The notes: generated by a model from the letters alone, not told the origin. Positions 41,684-50,698 are shown, counted from the first letter of the stretch. The stretch: 64,000 nucleotides of DNA from Bradyrhizobium lablabi (GCF_001440475.1 NZ_LLYB01000082.1:1-64000); one strand, 5' to 3'. Numbers and translations: made by a program.

Positions 41684-43117
41684 ATGCTCCGTCACACGCT
41701 GTTTAGTTTGATGGTTCCAGCCGCGTTGCTGTTGGGCGCACCATCTGCCTTCGCCGAAAATCGCCTCGCGCTGGTGATCGGCCAATCCGCCTATCGCTCG
41801 GTGCCGGCGCTGCCCAATCCGGCCAACGACGCCAAGGCGGTCACGAAATTGCTGACCGATTCCGGCTTCGAGGTTTCGACCGCGTCCGATCTTTCGCAAA
41901 ATCAGATGCGCGAGGCGGTGAGCGAATTTGCGGGCCGGGTAGCGGCCAAGGGCGCCGACACCGTGGCACTGGTGTTTTACGCCGGCCATGGCTTGCAGGT
42001 CGACGGCGAGAATTTTCTGATCCCGGTCGACATCGATGCGAAGCGCGAAGCCGACATTCCGATCCAGGCGGTGCGCCTCAACGACATCCTCAATACGCTG
42101 ACGTCGGTGCCGAGCAGAATGCGCATCCTGATGCTCGATGCCTGCCGCAACAATCCGTTCCCCGAGCTGAAGACCGCCGGCAGCGGGCTGGCGCTGGTCG
42201 ATGCCAAGGTCGGCGCGCCCGGCACCTTCCTGTCGTTCTCAACCTCGCCCGGCGCGGTCGCGGAGGACGGCTCCGGCAACAACAGCCCGTATACGACCGC
42301 GCTGCTCGCGGCCGGCAAGGAGCAGGGGATTCCGATCGAGGAGACCTTCAAGCGCGTGCGGCTGGCGGTGAACAAGGTCACCGAAGGCCGGCAGACCCCG
42401 TGGGACAGCTCGTCGCTGACCGAGGATTTCCGCTTTTCAGGCACCTCCATCGCAGGGCCCAAGCCGGCCGCTGCGCCCAAGAAGAGCGTTGCCGAGTGGA
42501 CGCGCGACCTGAACGGCAAGCCGGTCGAGGCGGCGAACGATCTGATCGTGGCCGACGGCACCGACGAAGCCTATGAGGCCTTTGCCGGCCTCTACCCGCA
42601 GACGTCGCTCGGGCGGCTGGCGCGGGATTGGCTGGTCAGGCACCGCCGTATGGTGGCGTGGAATAATGCCGTGCTGATCAACACCGCATCCGGCTATCGC
42701 TCGTTCCTGACGCGATTCCCCGACAGCGATCTCAGCGCGACCGCGCGCAAGCTGGAGGAGCGGCTGCGCAACCGTCCCGAGTTCTCGCCAGCCGTTGCGG
42801 CTGCCAACGCCGCGCTGCCGCAGAACGTCGCGCTGACCTGTCCCTGCAACGTGCAGCCGCCACAGCTGCCGCAGCCGATCAAGGTCAATGCGCCGGTCCG
42901 GCGGATCGAGCCCGATCCGCCGAAGCGGGTCGATCGCAAGCCGCCGCGGCGCGTACGCGAGGAAGATGACGACGTCGTGGTCGTTCGCCGTCCGCCCCCG
43001 CGCGTGGTGTACGATGCGCCGCCGCCACCGCCGGTCAGCATCGGCATCGGGATCGGTCTCGGCGGGTTCGGCGGCGGACGCGGCGGCCACTATGGCGGCC
43101 AGAGGGGTGGATACTGA
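41684..43117 (+). CDS. Exported caspase-like (peptidase C14) protein
   Basis: The 477-residue protein has a signal peptide (cut after SAFA, about 24). A p20 caspase domain follows with the catalytic His in FYAGHGLQ (H102) and Cys in LDACRNN (C154). The middle is helical, and the tail is Pro/Arg-rich then Gly-rich (RRVREEDDDVVVVRRPPPR; GIGIGLGGFGGGRGG). GGGAGA stands before the ATG at 41684. Both catalytic residues are present. Periplasmic caspase-like proteins have unknown targets in most bacteria. Confidence 0.9.
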   Translation: MLRHTLFSLMVPAALLLGAPSAFAENRLALVIGQSAYRSVPALPNPANDAKAVTKLLTDSGFEVSTASDLSQNQMREAVSEFAGRVAAKGADTVALVFYAGHGLQVDGENFLIPVDIDAKREADIPIQAVRLNDILNTLTSVPSRMRILMLDACRNNPFPELKTAGSGLALVDAKVGAPGTFLSFSTSPGAVAEDGSGNNSPYTTALLAAGKEQGIPIEETFKRVRLAVNKVTEGRQTPWDSSSLTEDFRFSGTSIAGPKPAAAPKKSVAEWTRDLNGKPVEAANDLIVADGTDEAYEAFAGLYPQTSLGRLARDWLVRHRRMVAWNNAVLINTASGYRSFLTRFPDSDLSATARKLEERLRNRPEFSPAVAAANAALPQNVALTCPCNVQPPQLPQPIKVNAPVRRIEPDPPKRVDRKPPRRVREEDDDVVVVRRPPPRVVYDAPPPPPVSIGIGIGLGGFGGGRGGHYGGQRGGY

Positions 43118-43172
43118 GTCGGCAATAGGGTAATCGGTCCCGCAAGCGTTTAGGTTGCGTTTGCGGGGCAGG

Positions 43173-45227
43173 ATGCGAAATCCGGTTTGTCTGTTCGCTT
43201 TCGTCATTGCCATATTTGGCGCGGGTAACCTGCTTCCTGCTTCGGCCTGGGAGCATTGGGGCGGCGATCGCGGGGGATCGCGGTTTTCGCCGCTCAACCA
43301 GATCACGCCCGATAATGTCGGCAATCTCGTCCGCGCCTGGGAGTTTCGCACCGGCGATCTCGACCGCCGCGCACCCGAGGTGATGCGGCGGACCAAATTT
43401 CAGGCGACCCCGCTGCTTGTCGAGGACAGCCTGATCTTCTGCTCGCCCTTCAACGAAGTCATTGCGCTCGATCCCGGCAGCGGTGCGCAGAAGTGGCGAT
43501 ACGATCCGAAGATCTCGACCGCGCAGCGTCCGGCCAACCGCTACAACTGCCGGGGCGTCGCTTATTGGGTCGACGGACGCGCCGCTGAAAATGCCGCCTG
43601 CCGCGCGCGCATCTTCATGGGCACCAACGACGCGCGCGTGATCGCGCTCGACGCGAGGACCGGCACTCCCTGCACCGATTTCGGCGCCAATGGCGAGATC
43701 AGGCTCGAGACCGACATGGCGCTGGAATGGCCCGGCGAATTCCAGATCACATCGGCGCCGGTCATCGCCAGCGACACCGTCATCGTCGGCTCCGCAATCG
43801 CGGACAACCGCCGCGCCGAAGCGCCGCCCGGCACGGTGCGCGCCTTCGATGCACGGACGGGACAGCCGCGCTGGAGTTTTGATCCGCTGCTGCATGACGG
43901 CGTCACCGCCGGCCACGCCAATGTCTGGGCGCCGATGTCGGTGGACGAGGAGCGCGGGCTCGTGTTCCTGCCGACGTCGTCGCCGAGCCCGGATTTCTGG
44001 GGCGGCAAGCGGCCCGGCAACAACGATCATGCCAATTCGGTCGTGGCGCTGCGCGCCGGGACCGGCGAACGGGTCTGGTCGTATCAGACCGTGCATCACG
44101 ATGTCTGGGATTACGACCTGCCGGCGCAGCCGACATTGGCGCGCATCGATACCGGCGAGGGCCAGCGCGACGTCGTGATCCAGCCGACCAAGCAGGGTTT
44201 TGTGTTCGTGCTCGATCGCGACACCGGCAAGCCGATATGGCCGGTGGAGGAGCGCAGCGTTCCGCAAGGCGGCGCCGAAGGCGAGCAGCTTTCGCCGACG
44301 CAGCCGTTTCCGACCCACGTGCCGGCGATGCTGCCGCAGCAAATTTCGGCCGATGGCGTGTTTGGCCTGATTCCGTTCTGGGATGGCGAAGCCTGCCGCG
44401 CGCAGGTCGCGTCGGCGCGCAATGATGGTCTCTACACGCCGCCGTCGACGCAAGGCACCGTGGTGTATCCGATGACCGGTGGCGGCGTGAACTGGGGCGG
44501 CGCGGCGTTCGATCCGGTCAATCAGATCCTTTACGCCAATACGACGCGGGCGATCCATATCGTCAAGCTGCTGCCACGCGCGACGGTCGCCGATGGCTTC
44601 AACCCGCCGCCCGGCCACGACTTCGGACGGCAGCAGGGCACGCCGTTTGCGATGACGCGCGCGGTCGCGTTGTCGCCGCTCGGGCTGTTATGCAACAAGC
44701 CGCCCTGGGGTGAGATGGTCGCGGTCGATCTCAAGGCAGGGAAAATTCTCTGGCGCGCGCGGGTCGGTACCACGGAGGATCGCGCGCCGCTCGGCATCGC
44801 CTTTCATTTCGGCACGCCGCTCGTCAGCGGCGTCGCGATCACTGCCGGCGGCCTTGTCTTCAGCGGCGCGATGGATGCGTATCTGCGCGCCTTCGACGCA
44901 CGATCGGGGCAGGAGCTGTGGCAGGGAAGGCTGCCGGTGCCGGGCGTTGCCAATCCCATGACGTATCTATGGAAGGGCGAGCAATATGTCGCGATCGGCG
45001 CCGGCGGTCATTCCGAGTCGGGCACGACCATTGGCGACAGCGTGGTGGCGTTCCGCCTGGCGCGACCGGGCGAGTCGCCCTCGCTGATGTCGAGAACCAT
45101 CGACCGGCCGGGCGGAAGATTCTCAGCCGGTGCGGCCGCGGCTGCGGTCGTGGTGCTGCTGATGGCGATGCTGGCCTGGCGCTGGCGGCGGAATCGAAAA
45201 CTACGAAAACAACCCCATGCACAGTAG
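43173..45227 (+). CDS. Membrane-anchored PQQ-dependent dehydrogenase
   Basis: The 684-residue protein has a signal segment, then an eight-bladed propeller with tryptophan-docking repeats (IALDPGSGAQKWRYD, AFDARTGQPRWSFD, VLDRDTGKPIWPV, AVDLKAGKILWRARV, AFDARSGQELWQGRL). A C-terminal helix and basic tail (VVVLLMAMLAWRWRRNRK) would anchor it. It looks like the glucose/alcohol dehydrogenase group, acting in the periplasm with pyrroloquinoline quinone. A TTG 18 bases upstream is an alternative start. The substrate is unknown and no PQQ synthesis genes are here. Confidence 0.9.
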   Translation: MRNPVCLFAFVIAIFGAGNLLPASAWEHWGGDRGGSRFSPLNQITPDNVGNLVRAWEFRTGDLDRRAPEVMRRTKFQATPLLVEDSLIFCSPFNEVIALDPGSGAQKWRYDPKISTAQRPANRYNCRGVAYWVDGRAAENAACRARIFMGTNDARVIALDARTGTPCTDFGANGEIRLETDMALEWPGEFQITSAPVIASDTVIVGSAIADNRRAEAPPGTVRAFDARTGQPRWSFDPLLHDGVTAGHANVWAPMSVDEERGLVFLPTSSPSPDFWGGKRPGNNDHANSVVALRAGTGERVWSYQTVHHDVWDYDLPAQPTLARIDTGEGQRDVVIQPTKQGFVFVLDRDTGKPIWPVEERSVPQGGAEGEQLSPTQPFPTHVPAMLPQQISADGVFGLIPFWDGEACRAQVASARNDGLYTPPSTQGTVVYPMTGGGVNWGGAAFDPVNQILYANTTRAIHIVKLLPRATVADGFNPPPGHDFGRQQGTPFAMTRAVALSPLGLLCNKPPWGEMVAVDLKAGKILWRARVGTTEDRAPLGIAFHFGTPLVSGVAITAGGLVFSGAMDAYLRAFDARSGQELWQGRLPVPGVANPMTYLWKGEQYVAIGAGGHSESGTTIGDSVVAFRLARPGESPSLMSRTIDRPGGRFSAGAAAAAVVVLLMAMLAWRWRRNRKLRKQPHAQ

Positions 45228-45689
45228 CTAAAGCATCGCGAACGCGCTCGAGACCATGGCCACCGGCTTGTTGTCGGCGGCGGAAAGCAGCGTGACGCGG
45301 CCAAAACTCATGGTGCGGCCGAGGCGGACGACGCGGGCATCCGCCAGGACGTCGGAGGCGGCGACCGCGCGCATGAAATGCGTGGTCTGGTCGACCGTCG
45401 TCATCGGCCGGTAGCCGCGGTTGGCGGCGAGGTTGGCGATCACCATCGCGGTGTCGGCGAACGCCATCAGCGCCTGGCCCGACACGGTGCCGCCATTGCG
45501 GCACAGCCGCTCCGAGAACGGCAGGCGCAGCACCGCGCCCGGCTGCCAGTCGGCGGCATCCTCGGGCGGGGTAGCGTCAAAGCGCTCGATCGACAGGTTG
45601 AGATCCATCACCCAGGGCGCAAAGACCTCGCCGAGCACGCGCCTGGCTTCCGCGATACCAAATTCCGCCGTTTGTGGTTGTTGTTGCAT
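45228..45689 (-). CDS. PaaI-type hotdog thioesterase
   Basis: The 153-residue protein has the hotdog pattern of PaaI-like thioesterases (RNGGTVSGQALMAFADTAMV, TTVDQTTHFMRAV, RTMSFGRVTLLSAADNKPVA). It would hydrolyse acyl- or aryl-CoA esters. I took the ATG at 45689; frames extend to 45782 with less likely N-terminal residues. It abuts the convergent PQQ dehydrogenase gene with no gap between stop codons. Confidence 0.82.
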   Translation of the reverse strand: MQQQPQTAEFGIAEARRVLGEVFAPWVMDLNLSIERFDATPPEDAADWQPGAVLRLPFSERLCRNGGTVSGQALMAFADTAMVIANLAANRGYRPMTTVDQTTHFMRAVAASDVLADARVVRLGRTMSFGRVTLLSAADNKPVAMVSSAFAML

Positions 45690-45896
45690 GAACGCCCGTT
45701 TCCCCGCCTGATATTGTTGCCGGCCGATTGTAGTGGTCATTTCGATGAAGGGAACACCGGCGGCGGGCCACAAATACGGCAAGAAATCCTGCGAGTCCGC
45801 GTCGAATCAAAGGTTGGGCTCCAATGCTTGGCGACGCGGTTGGGCCGGTGGTATCCTACCCGGAAACGCAAAGTCAGCGTCCTAAAGGAGATCGTC

Positions 45897-46175
45897 ATGA
45901 GAATGCTGAGCGCGGCCGCAGTGGTGGTGTTGTTGACGGCGCCGGCCTACGCGCAGACCCCCAACATCAACCTGATGCCGGAGTTCCAGTCCAAATCGCC
46001 GGAGGAGAAGGAGGCGGATGCGATCAAGGATAAGGCCTACAAGGAATCCTTGAAGAAGATTCCCGATGCCAAGGCCGCTTCCGATCCCTGGGGGACCGTG
46101 CGCAGCACGGATACCCCCAAGGCCGCTGCGCCCGTCAAGCAGTCAAAGAGCAAGACCGGCACCAGCAGCCAGTAA
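45897..46175 (+). CDS. Small exported protein of unknown function
   Basis: The 92-residue protein has a signal peptide (VVVLLTAPAYAQ, cut near 20) and a hydrophilic mature part rich in Lys, Ala and Pro (SPEEKEADAIKDKAYKESLK). AAAGGAGA is placed well before the ATG. It is probably an unstructured periplasmic protein. No family is recognised. It precedes another small gene by 81 bases. Confidence 0.75.
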   Translation: MRMLSAAAVVVLLTAPAYAQTPNINLMPEFQSKSPEEKEADAIKDKAYKESLKKIPDAKAASDPWGTVRSTDTPKAAAPVKQSKSKTGTSSQ

Positions 46176-46256
46176 TGCCTCGCGACAACGGCGAGTAGGA
46201 TTCACTCGCCGCGTCCCATATATTTGACCTGTCGTCATCGTGTCTGGAGTTGCGAC

Positions 46257-46487
46257 ATGGTCTTTCGTCCGCGCGATCTCGCGAGTCGGATGGCCGGCCG
46301 GCGCAAGCCGGGCGACGGCTATCTGCGCGAGACGTTTACGCTGCCGCGCGACCAAGCGAGGGCGAGGGCGCGCGATTTCCTCACCCGTTATCCCAAGGCG
46401 GCTTATATGAGCTCGGTCGAAAGCTGGCGCGAGCTGCCCGGCGGCGAGATCGAATTCACGATGCGCCGGCTTGCCAGCGCCGATTAA
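46257..46487 (+). CDS. Small basic protein of unknown function
   Basis: The 76-residue protein is Arg-rich (ASRMAGRRKPGDGYLRETF, RDQARARARDFLTRYP), with a likely short beta-alpha-beta element (YMSSVESWRELPGGEIEFTM). GGAG sits 8 bases before the ATG. It has no signal peptide or membrane segment. The composition and ribosome site favour a real gene. Confidence 0.68.
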   Translation: MVFRPRDLASRMAGRRKPGDGYLRETFTLPRDQARARARDFLTRYPKAAYMSSVESWRELPGGEIEFTMRRLASAD

Positions 46488-46592
46488 GCTTGGGTCCCGC
46501 CGGAATTAACATCGACTCCCCGATTTTTGCCGAATTCCGATAACTCGGTATTCAGGTGTTCCGCCTAGTAATTTCTACGTAGTGGAGAAATC

Positions 46593-46931
46593 ATGGCGAG
46601 AGACCGCAAAGACTTGGGGGCCCGCAAGTTCGTTCGGGTCGACCTGCACAAGCAGGGATTCCTGATCCCGGCGCCGGATGCGCCATGGATCCAGTGCTAC
46701 ATCCTCGACATATCAGACAATGGCGCCTGTCTTGATGTCGGCGACCTCGCGGTGCCGAAGATGTTCGGCCTTTCGCTGACCGCAGGCGGCGAGGTGCGGC
46801 GGGTCTGCACGTTGATCTGGCGCAGGGGCGAACTGGTCGGCGTCCGATTTGTATCTGCCAAGGAGCTTCGGGGCGAGGTGGCGCCGCCAGCCGAAGGAGA
46901 TCCCGCTTCCCGGAAGGCGCCCGCTAACTAG
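46593..46931 (+). CDS. PilZ-like protein
   Basis: The 112-residue protein has the PilZ barrel features: ARKFVRVDL early (a degenerate RxxxR), DISDNGACLDV at about 39-49 (D/NxSxxG) and RRGELVGVRFV at the end. PilZ domains bind cyclic di-GMP, but the arginine motif here is weak, so binding is uncertain. Its last four bases overlap the convergent DUF6894 gene. Confidence 0.8.
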   Translation: MARDRKDLGARKFVRVDLHKQGFLIPAPDAPWIQCYILDISDNGACLDVGDLAVPKMFGLSLTAGGEVRRVCTLIWRRGELVGVRFVSAKELRGEVAPPAEGDPASRKAPAN

Positions 46932-47182
46932 CGCTCGTCTCGATCAGTATCCTGCAGCGTCTCCGCAACCAGGCGAATCCGGAACACCGGCTTTTTGGAT
47001 TCATCCAGCAATTCCATCTGCCACTCGGCATTTTCGGAGAGTTTCCGGGAAACATCCGCGATCATGTCGCCGCAGACCCCGGTCATTTCCTTCCAGGCGG
47101 CGTTATGGTCGGCAAATTCCGCGCCATCATTACTGACGCTTGCGTCCTCGCCATGTCGAACGCAGAAGAAGAAGATCGGCAT
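46928..47182 (-). CDS. DUF6894-like small protein
   Basis: The 84-residue product starts MPIFFFCVRHGED and continues EFADHNAAWKEMTGVCGDMI, the usual short DUF6894 beginning followed by a helix. It ends with a basic-acidic strand pair (WQMELLDESKKPVFRIRLVA). The start at 47182 is chosen on that family pattern; the frame reaches 47230. Function is unknown. The stop overlaps the convergent PilZ gene. Confidence 0.72.
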   Translation of the reverse strand: MPIFFFCVRHGEDASVSNDGAEFADHNAAWKEMTGVCGDMIADVSRKLSENAEWQMELLDESKKPVFRIRLVAETLQDTDRDER

Positions 47183-47388
47183 GGCAAGCTGACCAAATGC
47201 AAAATGGGCCACCGCTGGCCCGTGCTCCACCCAAGCGCCGTGGAGTGAATTCCTGGCCTATCCAAAGATCAACTCCGGGTTTTTACGGGCTAAGCACGTT
47301 GACGGGCATATAAAGGGGATGATCCCTCGCCTCTAACTTGATGTAAGTGCTGAAAAATCTCTTCCTGCAAAGGCAGCCGGCCAACGGG

Positions 47389-47568
47389 TTATTCCTGGTC
47401 AGCTTTTTTTAGCTCCCGGTCGATCCGAAGCTGGACCCGCCGGATGGCAAGCAGATTGAGCTTGGCTTCGGTCTTTCCCGCGACCACCCGCTCGCCAATA
47501 CGGAACTGCCATTTCCAGACGCCCGGAGCGACCGCGGTCACGCTGTATTCAACGCCCTTGTGAATCAT
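47389..47568 (-). CDS. Small conserved-looking protein
   Basis: The 59-residue protein reads MIHKGVEYSVTAVAPGVWKW then QFRIGERVVAGKTEAKLNLL and a charged helix. AGGA precedes the ATG at 47568; a TTG at 47601 would add 11 residues. The strand-strand-helix layout with GKT is one I have seen in Bradyrhizobium small proteins. Function is unknown. Confidence 0.68.
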   Translation of the reverse strand: MIHKGVEYSVTAVAPGVWKWQFRIGERVVAGKTEAKLNLLAIRRVQLRIDRELKKADQE

Positions 47569-47665
47569 ATAAGAATCCTGCTGCGGTTCCCACCGCTTCA
47601 AAATTCAATCCCCATACTTAAAATTGCAATTGGCATTCGGTACAGCTAGACAGGGAGCCTGTCAC

Positions 47666-47806
47666 ATGCCGGTCTTTAACACCGGCGACGGGAGCGGGGG
47701 AGGTTTGCAGTTACCTGCGCAGGCCCCGATTCGGGGCGTCAGCTTGGCGCGCCGTTGCGTCAGCTCGCGATCAATTCTTCAACTGGATGCGACGCAGGGC
47801 TATTAG
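47666..47806 (+). CDS. Possible 46-residue protein
   Basis: A short frame starts at an ATG 8 bases after GGGAG, itself inside a small palindrome (GACAGGGAGCCTGTC). The product (MPVFNTGDGSGGGLQLPAQA then an Arg/Ser part) shows no domain, signal or membrane segment. Apart from the ribosome site there is little to support it. Confidence 0.25.
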   Translation: MPVFNTGDGSGGGLQLPAQAPIRGVSLARRCVSSRSILQLDATQGY

Positions 47807-48267
47807 CGCAAGCGCTGGTCGTCTGTTCGATAAATAACGGTCGCCGCGCGGGGTGCGCACGGCGAAGTCCTCCTCCGCTGTAGGCGTTTCAACCCCGCGG
47901 ACGCGTCCAAATTCCCGGCTGTCCCGTTTTTATGCCCCGCAAAAAGCACTGCGCCGCGCAAGCGGAATATCGTCGCTTGGCGGCGCAGGCCTATTCCCCG
48001 AGTATGCAATTGCCCAGGCAACAATTTTGTCTGGGGGCGACGAAAAAGGTTCAACGCCATTCAGGCGAATTTGCCGGGCGATTTGCGCGCTGAAACGAGC
48101 GGCGTGGGGCGGACGTATCTGCTCGCGAGGGCGGGGTGGTCCTCCAGATTTTCCCCGCCGTCGGCGACCTCGCTGCATAGCCCCATGCGGCGGGGTCGTT
48201 GGGCTGGCGCGGGCGGCCAGCCCTCCTTGCGCCGGGAAAACCGGTGCCGGCTTTTTCGGATCGTGCG
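47807..48267. other. Stretch without recognisable genes
   Basis: These 461 bases hold several overlapping frames, none with a good ribosome site or a protein-like composition. No tRNA, strong hairpin or repeat copy was seen. It may be leftover sequence from a lost gene. Confidence 0.4.
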
Positions 48268-48591
48268 CTAGATCCTGGCCATGCCGGCGTAATGTCTGCC
48301 GCTATAAGGGCCGACATGAACGCCGGTCTTCATGCACTCCGTCTTGGCGGCTGTGCACATCTGAACGCTGTCGGATCGGTCGGCGGAATCGCGAAGGCAC
48401 GAAGCCGCGTAGGCGCTGCAGGTGTGCGGGATCGCGCGGCGGTTCATTTGCCTGACGTAGGCGGCCGAGCGGCCGCCATCGGACGACTGGCAACACTTGC
48501 CGTTCATTTTAGAGGCGGACGCGGGCGCAAGCGGGGTCGACAGGACAATGCCGGAAACGGCAAGCGACAGGACGACAGCGGCGATCTTCAT
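48268..48591 (-). CDS. Small exported cysteine-rich protein
   Basis: The 107-residue protein has a clean signal peptide (MKIAAVVLSLAVSGIVLSTP, cut near SASA-S). The mature part has seven cysteines (GKCCQSS, HTCSAYAASCLRD, VQMCTAAKTECMKTG), likely disulfide-bonded in the periplasm. GGGAGAG precedes the ATG at 48591. No named family is recognised. Confidence 0.75.
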   Translation of the reverse strand: MKIAAVVLSLAVSGIVLSTPLAPASASKMNGKCCQSSDGGRSAAYVRQMNRRAIPHTCSAYAASCLRDSADRSDSVQMCTAAKTECMKTGVHVGPYSGRHYAGMARI

Positions 48592-49082
48592 TCGGCTCTC
48601 CCTTCGCGGTGTTGTTATGTGCGGCATGCAACCACGAAGGATGAGAGTCGTCGTCTAACATTTCGGCAATGTGCGAGGGATTGCCCAAGCCGCCGAACGC
48701 AAGCTCGACCACGGCAGGATGCAGCGGGGCAGGCGACGCGTTTGAAGGGAGAGAGCGCGGCAGCTGCCGCTCTCAATCCTGACGCGATGGATAAGGCTGC
48801 CGCGATGGAATGTGGGTTCGCGACGGCGCGTCTCCCGGCCGGACGGGCGGCGGTACCCGCGAAGGCTCCGGTGAGCGGCTCAGGCTGAAGAGCCGTGTGA
48901 GGAGAGCGGCGCCATGGCGTTGAAGCATTGGCAGGATCGGTTCGTAGGCGAGGGCGGTCATTTGTGTCTGCATGTACGATGCATAGCGCGCGCGCCTTGA
49001 CGGACGGTGCAGCGAAAGCTGCAAGCACTTCTAAAATTGTAAGCGACCTCGCCGGTGTCTCACGTGCAGGCCAGCCAATGAC
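48592..49082. other. Stretch with only a doubtful small frame
   Basis: About 490 bases without a supported gene. A minus-strand frame at 48773-49024 could give a 66-residue product from an inner ATG, but no ribosome site is present. A GC-rich hairpin (GAGAGCGCGGCAGCTGCCGC and onward) lies near 48753. The promoter of the Cys-rich protein is expected just above 48591. Confidence 0.4.
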
Positions 49083-49111
49083 GATGAGGCCGCCCCGGTG
49101 GCGGCCTCATC
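49083..49111 (-). terminator. 12-pair hairpin, GGCCGCC type
   Basis: GATGAGGCCGCC and its exact complement enclose CCGGT. It lies 7 bases below the stop codon of the 59-residue gene on the minus strand, a good position for a terminator, though without a T-run. Two similar GGCCGCC hairpins follow at 49828 and 50665. Confidence 0.6.
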
Positions 49112-49117
49112 GGAGAG

Positions 49118-49297
49118 CTAGCCTTTCGGCTGCTCTACATCAGGCGCCCGGGGGCTGGCGTCCGGCGCCTCTTCACTTCTCGCCGAAAGGTCGGCGGCCT
49201 TGTCGAGAAAGCCCGCTGCGACATCCGGATCCGTGGTGGCCATTGCAAACTTGAGAAAGGTTGCCGCTTGTTCCGTCAGGTATTTTTTTCCCGGCAC
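49118..49297 (-). CDS. 59-residue helical protein
   Basis: A GTG start (49297) with GGGGAA eight bases upstream opens a 59-residue frame: MPGKKYLTEQAATFLKFAMA, TTDPDVAAGFLDKAADLSAR and an acidic-Pro tail. The two amphipathic helices with the DPDVA turn resemble small helical proteins common in Bradyrhizobium. A strong hairpin follows its stop. Function is unknown. Confidence 0.68.
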   Translation of the reverse strand: MPGKKYLTEQAATFLKFAMATTDPDVAAGFLDKAADLSARSEEAPDASPRAPDVEQPKG

Positions 49298-49475
49298 AAT
49301 ACTGGTTCCCCGTTACTACCCTTCGCGCTGCACCCGATGCGATTACGCGCTGCGGCGGAATCCGTTCCGGAGAAAAAGTACAAAAGTGAACTTAGAGCAG
49401 GCTCGCCACACCCGGTCGCTCGCTCGGCCCCTGCGGGCCATGGTGGCAGCGGCCGGTCCGGGCCGGTTCCAGCCG

Positions 49476-49649
49476 TCAGTCCTCGCCCAGAAGCTTGCCG
49501 GTTTCCTTGTGGATGAAATGAAGCCGGGTGCAGGCTAGGCAGACGACGGAAACATACGAATTGGGTCCGTCTTCCGGGGCGATCGCCGGAAGCCAATGCT
49601 GAACGTTGGTGCCCAGCCGTGGACATTTGAACAGGATATGTCGGCCCAT
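49476..49649 (-). CDS. 57-residue zinc-ribbon-like protein
   Basis: The frame from ATG 49649 codes for MGRHILFKCPRLGTNVQHWL, SYVSVVCLACTRLHFIH and KETGKLLGED. The CP near the start and CLAC later form a single zinc-ribbon-like set (C9, C37, C40). I recall this pattern in a recurrent small Bradyrhizobium protein. No strong ribosome site is present; CGGAGG lies 16 bases upstream. Function is unknown. Confidence 0.65.
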   Translation of the reverse strand: MGRHILFKCPRLGTNVQHWLPAIAPEDGPNSYVSVVCLACTRLHFIHKETGKLLGED

Positions 49650-49992
49650 GGGCGGGAAATATGCCGGGCCTCCGGGGCCGGGTCACTTCCGTATGTTTGC
49701 GTAGTTGGCTTGAGCGGTCCGGGTATGAAAACACCGTGGTGTTACGGAATCCCCAACGCGCGTCGAAAGCCCTATGGTGACTGTCGCCGGGGCTGCTTTT
49801 CATCCCGAACCAATTTGTACCGGCTGGGGGCCGCCTGCGAGGCGGCCCTTTCATTTTGCGCGCAGGCGGACCACGGCTTGCGAAGAGAGGCCGCCGGCCG
49901 AGGTGGGTTCAGACAGCTATTTCCTTGCTGGCCGGAGCGGGGCATCACTCCGGTGCTGTCCTCGGACGGCGCCCACCTGAGACGGACTTGCT
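49650..49992. other. Stretch without supported genes
   Basis: These 343 bases hold no frame with a good start site. The GGCCGCC-type hairpin at 49828-49851 (listed separately) is the main structure. A plus-strand frame beginning near 49724 lacks a ribosome site and ends inside the next gene. Confidence 0.4.
49828..49851 (+). terminator. Hairpin, GGCCGCC type
   Basis: GGGCCGCC, loop TGCGA and GGCGGCCC are followed by TTTCATTTT, a fair intrinsic terminator on the plus strand. No plus-strand gene is recognised upstream, so it may end a small untranslated transcript. Confidence 0.6.
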
Positions 49993-50193
49993 TCAGATCG
50001 GAGCTTTCAGATCGGGCGATGCCAACCATTCGCTGATGTGGATGGCGGTTTCGTTCTGCCGGATTCGGCGCAGGACATTATCCCGTGCGAGGCCTGGTTT
50101 GAGCGTCTCAGCCTGCTCGCGCAACTGAGCCGTATCTTCGGCCAGTCGCTCTTCTAACGTTGATGTCTGTTTGAAACGGCGACGCTTTCGCAC
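49993..50193 (-). CDS. Small basic helical protein
   Basis: The 66-residue protein starts with GTG six bases after AAAGGAA. It reads MRKRRRFKQTSTLEERLAED, then a helix (REQAETLKPGLARDNVLRRI) and HISEWLASPDLKAP. This order (basic start, long helix, HIxxWL end) matches a small protein type I know from many Bradyrhizobium genomes. Function is unknown. Confidence 0.75.
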   Translation of the reverse strand: MRKRRRFKQTSTLEERLAEDTAQLREQAETLKPGLARDNVLRRIRQNETAIHISEWLASPDLKAPI

Positions 50194-50664
50194 GCGCTGT
50201 TCCTTTCCATTGGAGGAAGGCGGGAGCGCAATGAGGCGTTCTCATCACCGATAGAAGCCAAGCACCGTGCGGTGATGATCTTATGATGCACCACAGACGG
50301 GCATAGTTCTGTCCACTTGTGTACGCAACGCGCGTTAACTTTAGACGGCGCGCTGTCTCTGTATCCAGGACAGGATATGCGCCCCAACTCTCGCTGGACC
50401 ACTCGCAGAGGAGATGCGGGGAAGGGCTCGTAATGAAAGAGGCCCGCCAATTTGAGCTGGCCTTACTTCGCGGCGATGACGGACCGTCGGGCGGTGCAAG
50501 CCCTGACTATCGTCAGGACGGGCAGCGGCCAAAGCAAGACTCTGATCCAATGCAGAGTCCAATATCGTGCGCGGGGGCTCATGGAGCCATCGTAATCCCA
50601 AACCAGGCGACCGCCAAATTCAAATCAGGCCATCAGGGTCGAAACAGGCCAGCACCCAAATCAA
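50194..50664. other. Stretch without supported genes
   Basis: About 470 bases. A plus-strand frame from ATG 50433 has GAAGGG at a fair distance, but its product is low-quality and runs into antisense of the next gene. No repeat family member or RNA was recognised. Confidence 0.4.
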
Positions 50665-50688
50665 GAGGCCGCCAACTCAGGCGGCCTC
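50665..50688 (-). terminator. Hairpin, GGCCGCC type, below the Cys-containing exported protein gene
   Basis: GAGGCCGCC, a 6-base loop and GGCGGCCTC form a 9-pair stem; an outer ATCAAG/CTTGAT pair can extend it. On the minus strand it follows the stop at 50699 by ten bases and runs into TTGATTT. Likely terminator. Confidence 0.7.
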
Positions 50689-50698
50689 GAGACCTTGA

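Noticed and set aside
43035..44618. 527-codon open frame on the minus strand
   Set aside because: It is antisense to the PQQ dehydrogenase, whose propeller repeats leave no doubt about the coding strand.
48773..49024. Minus-strand small frame with inner ATG
   Set aside because: No ribosome site, Arg/Pro/Ser-rich low-quality end, no recognised motif. Not excluded, but too weak to list as a gene.
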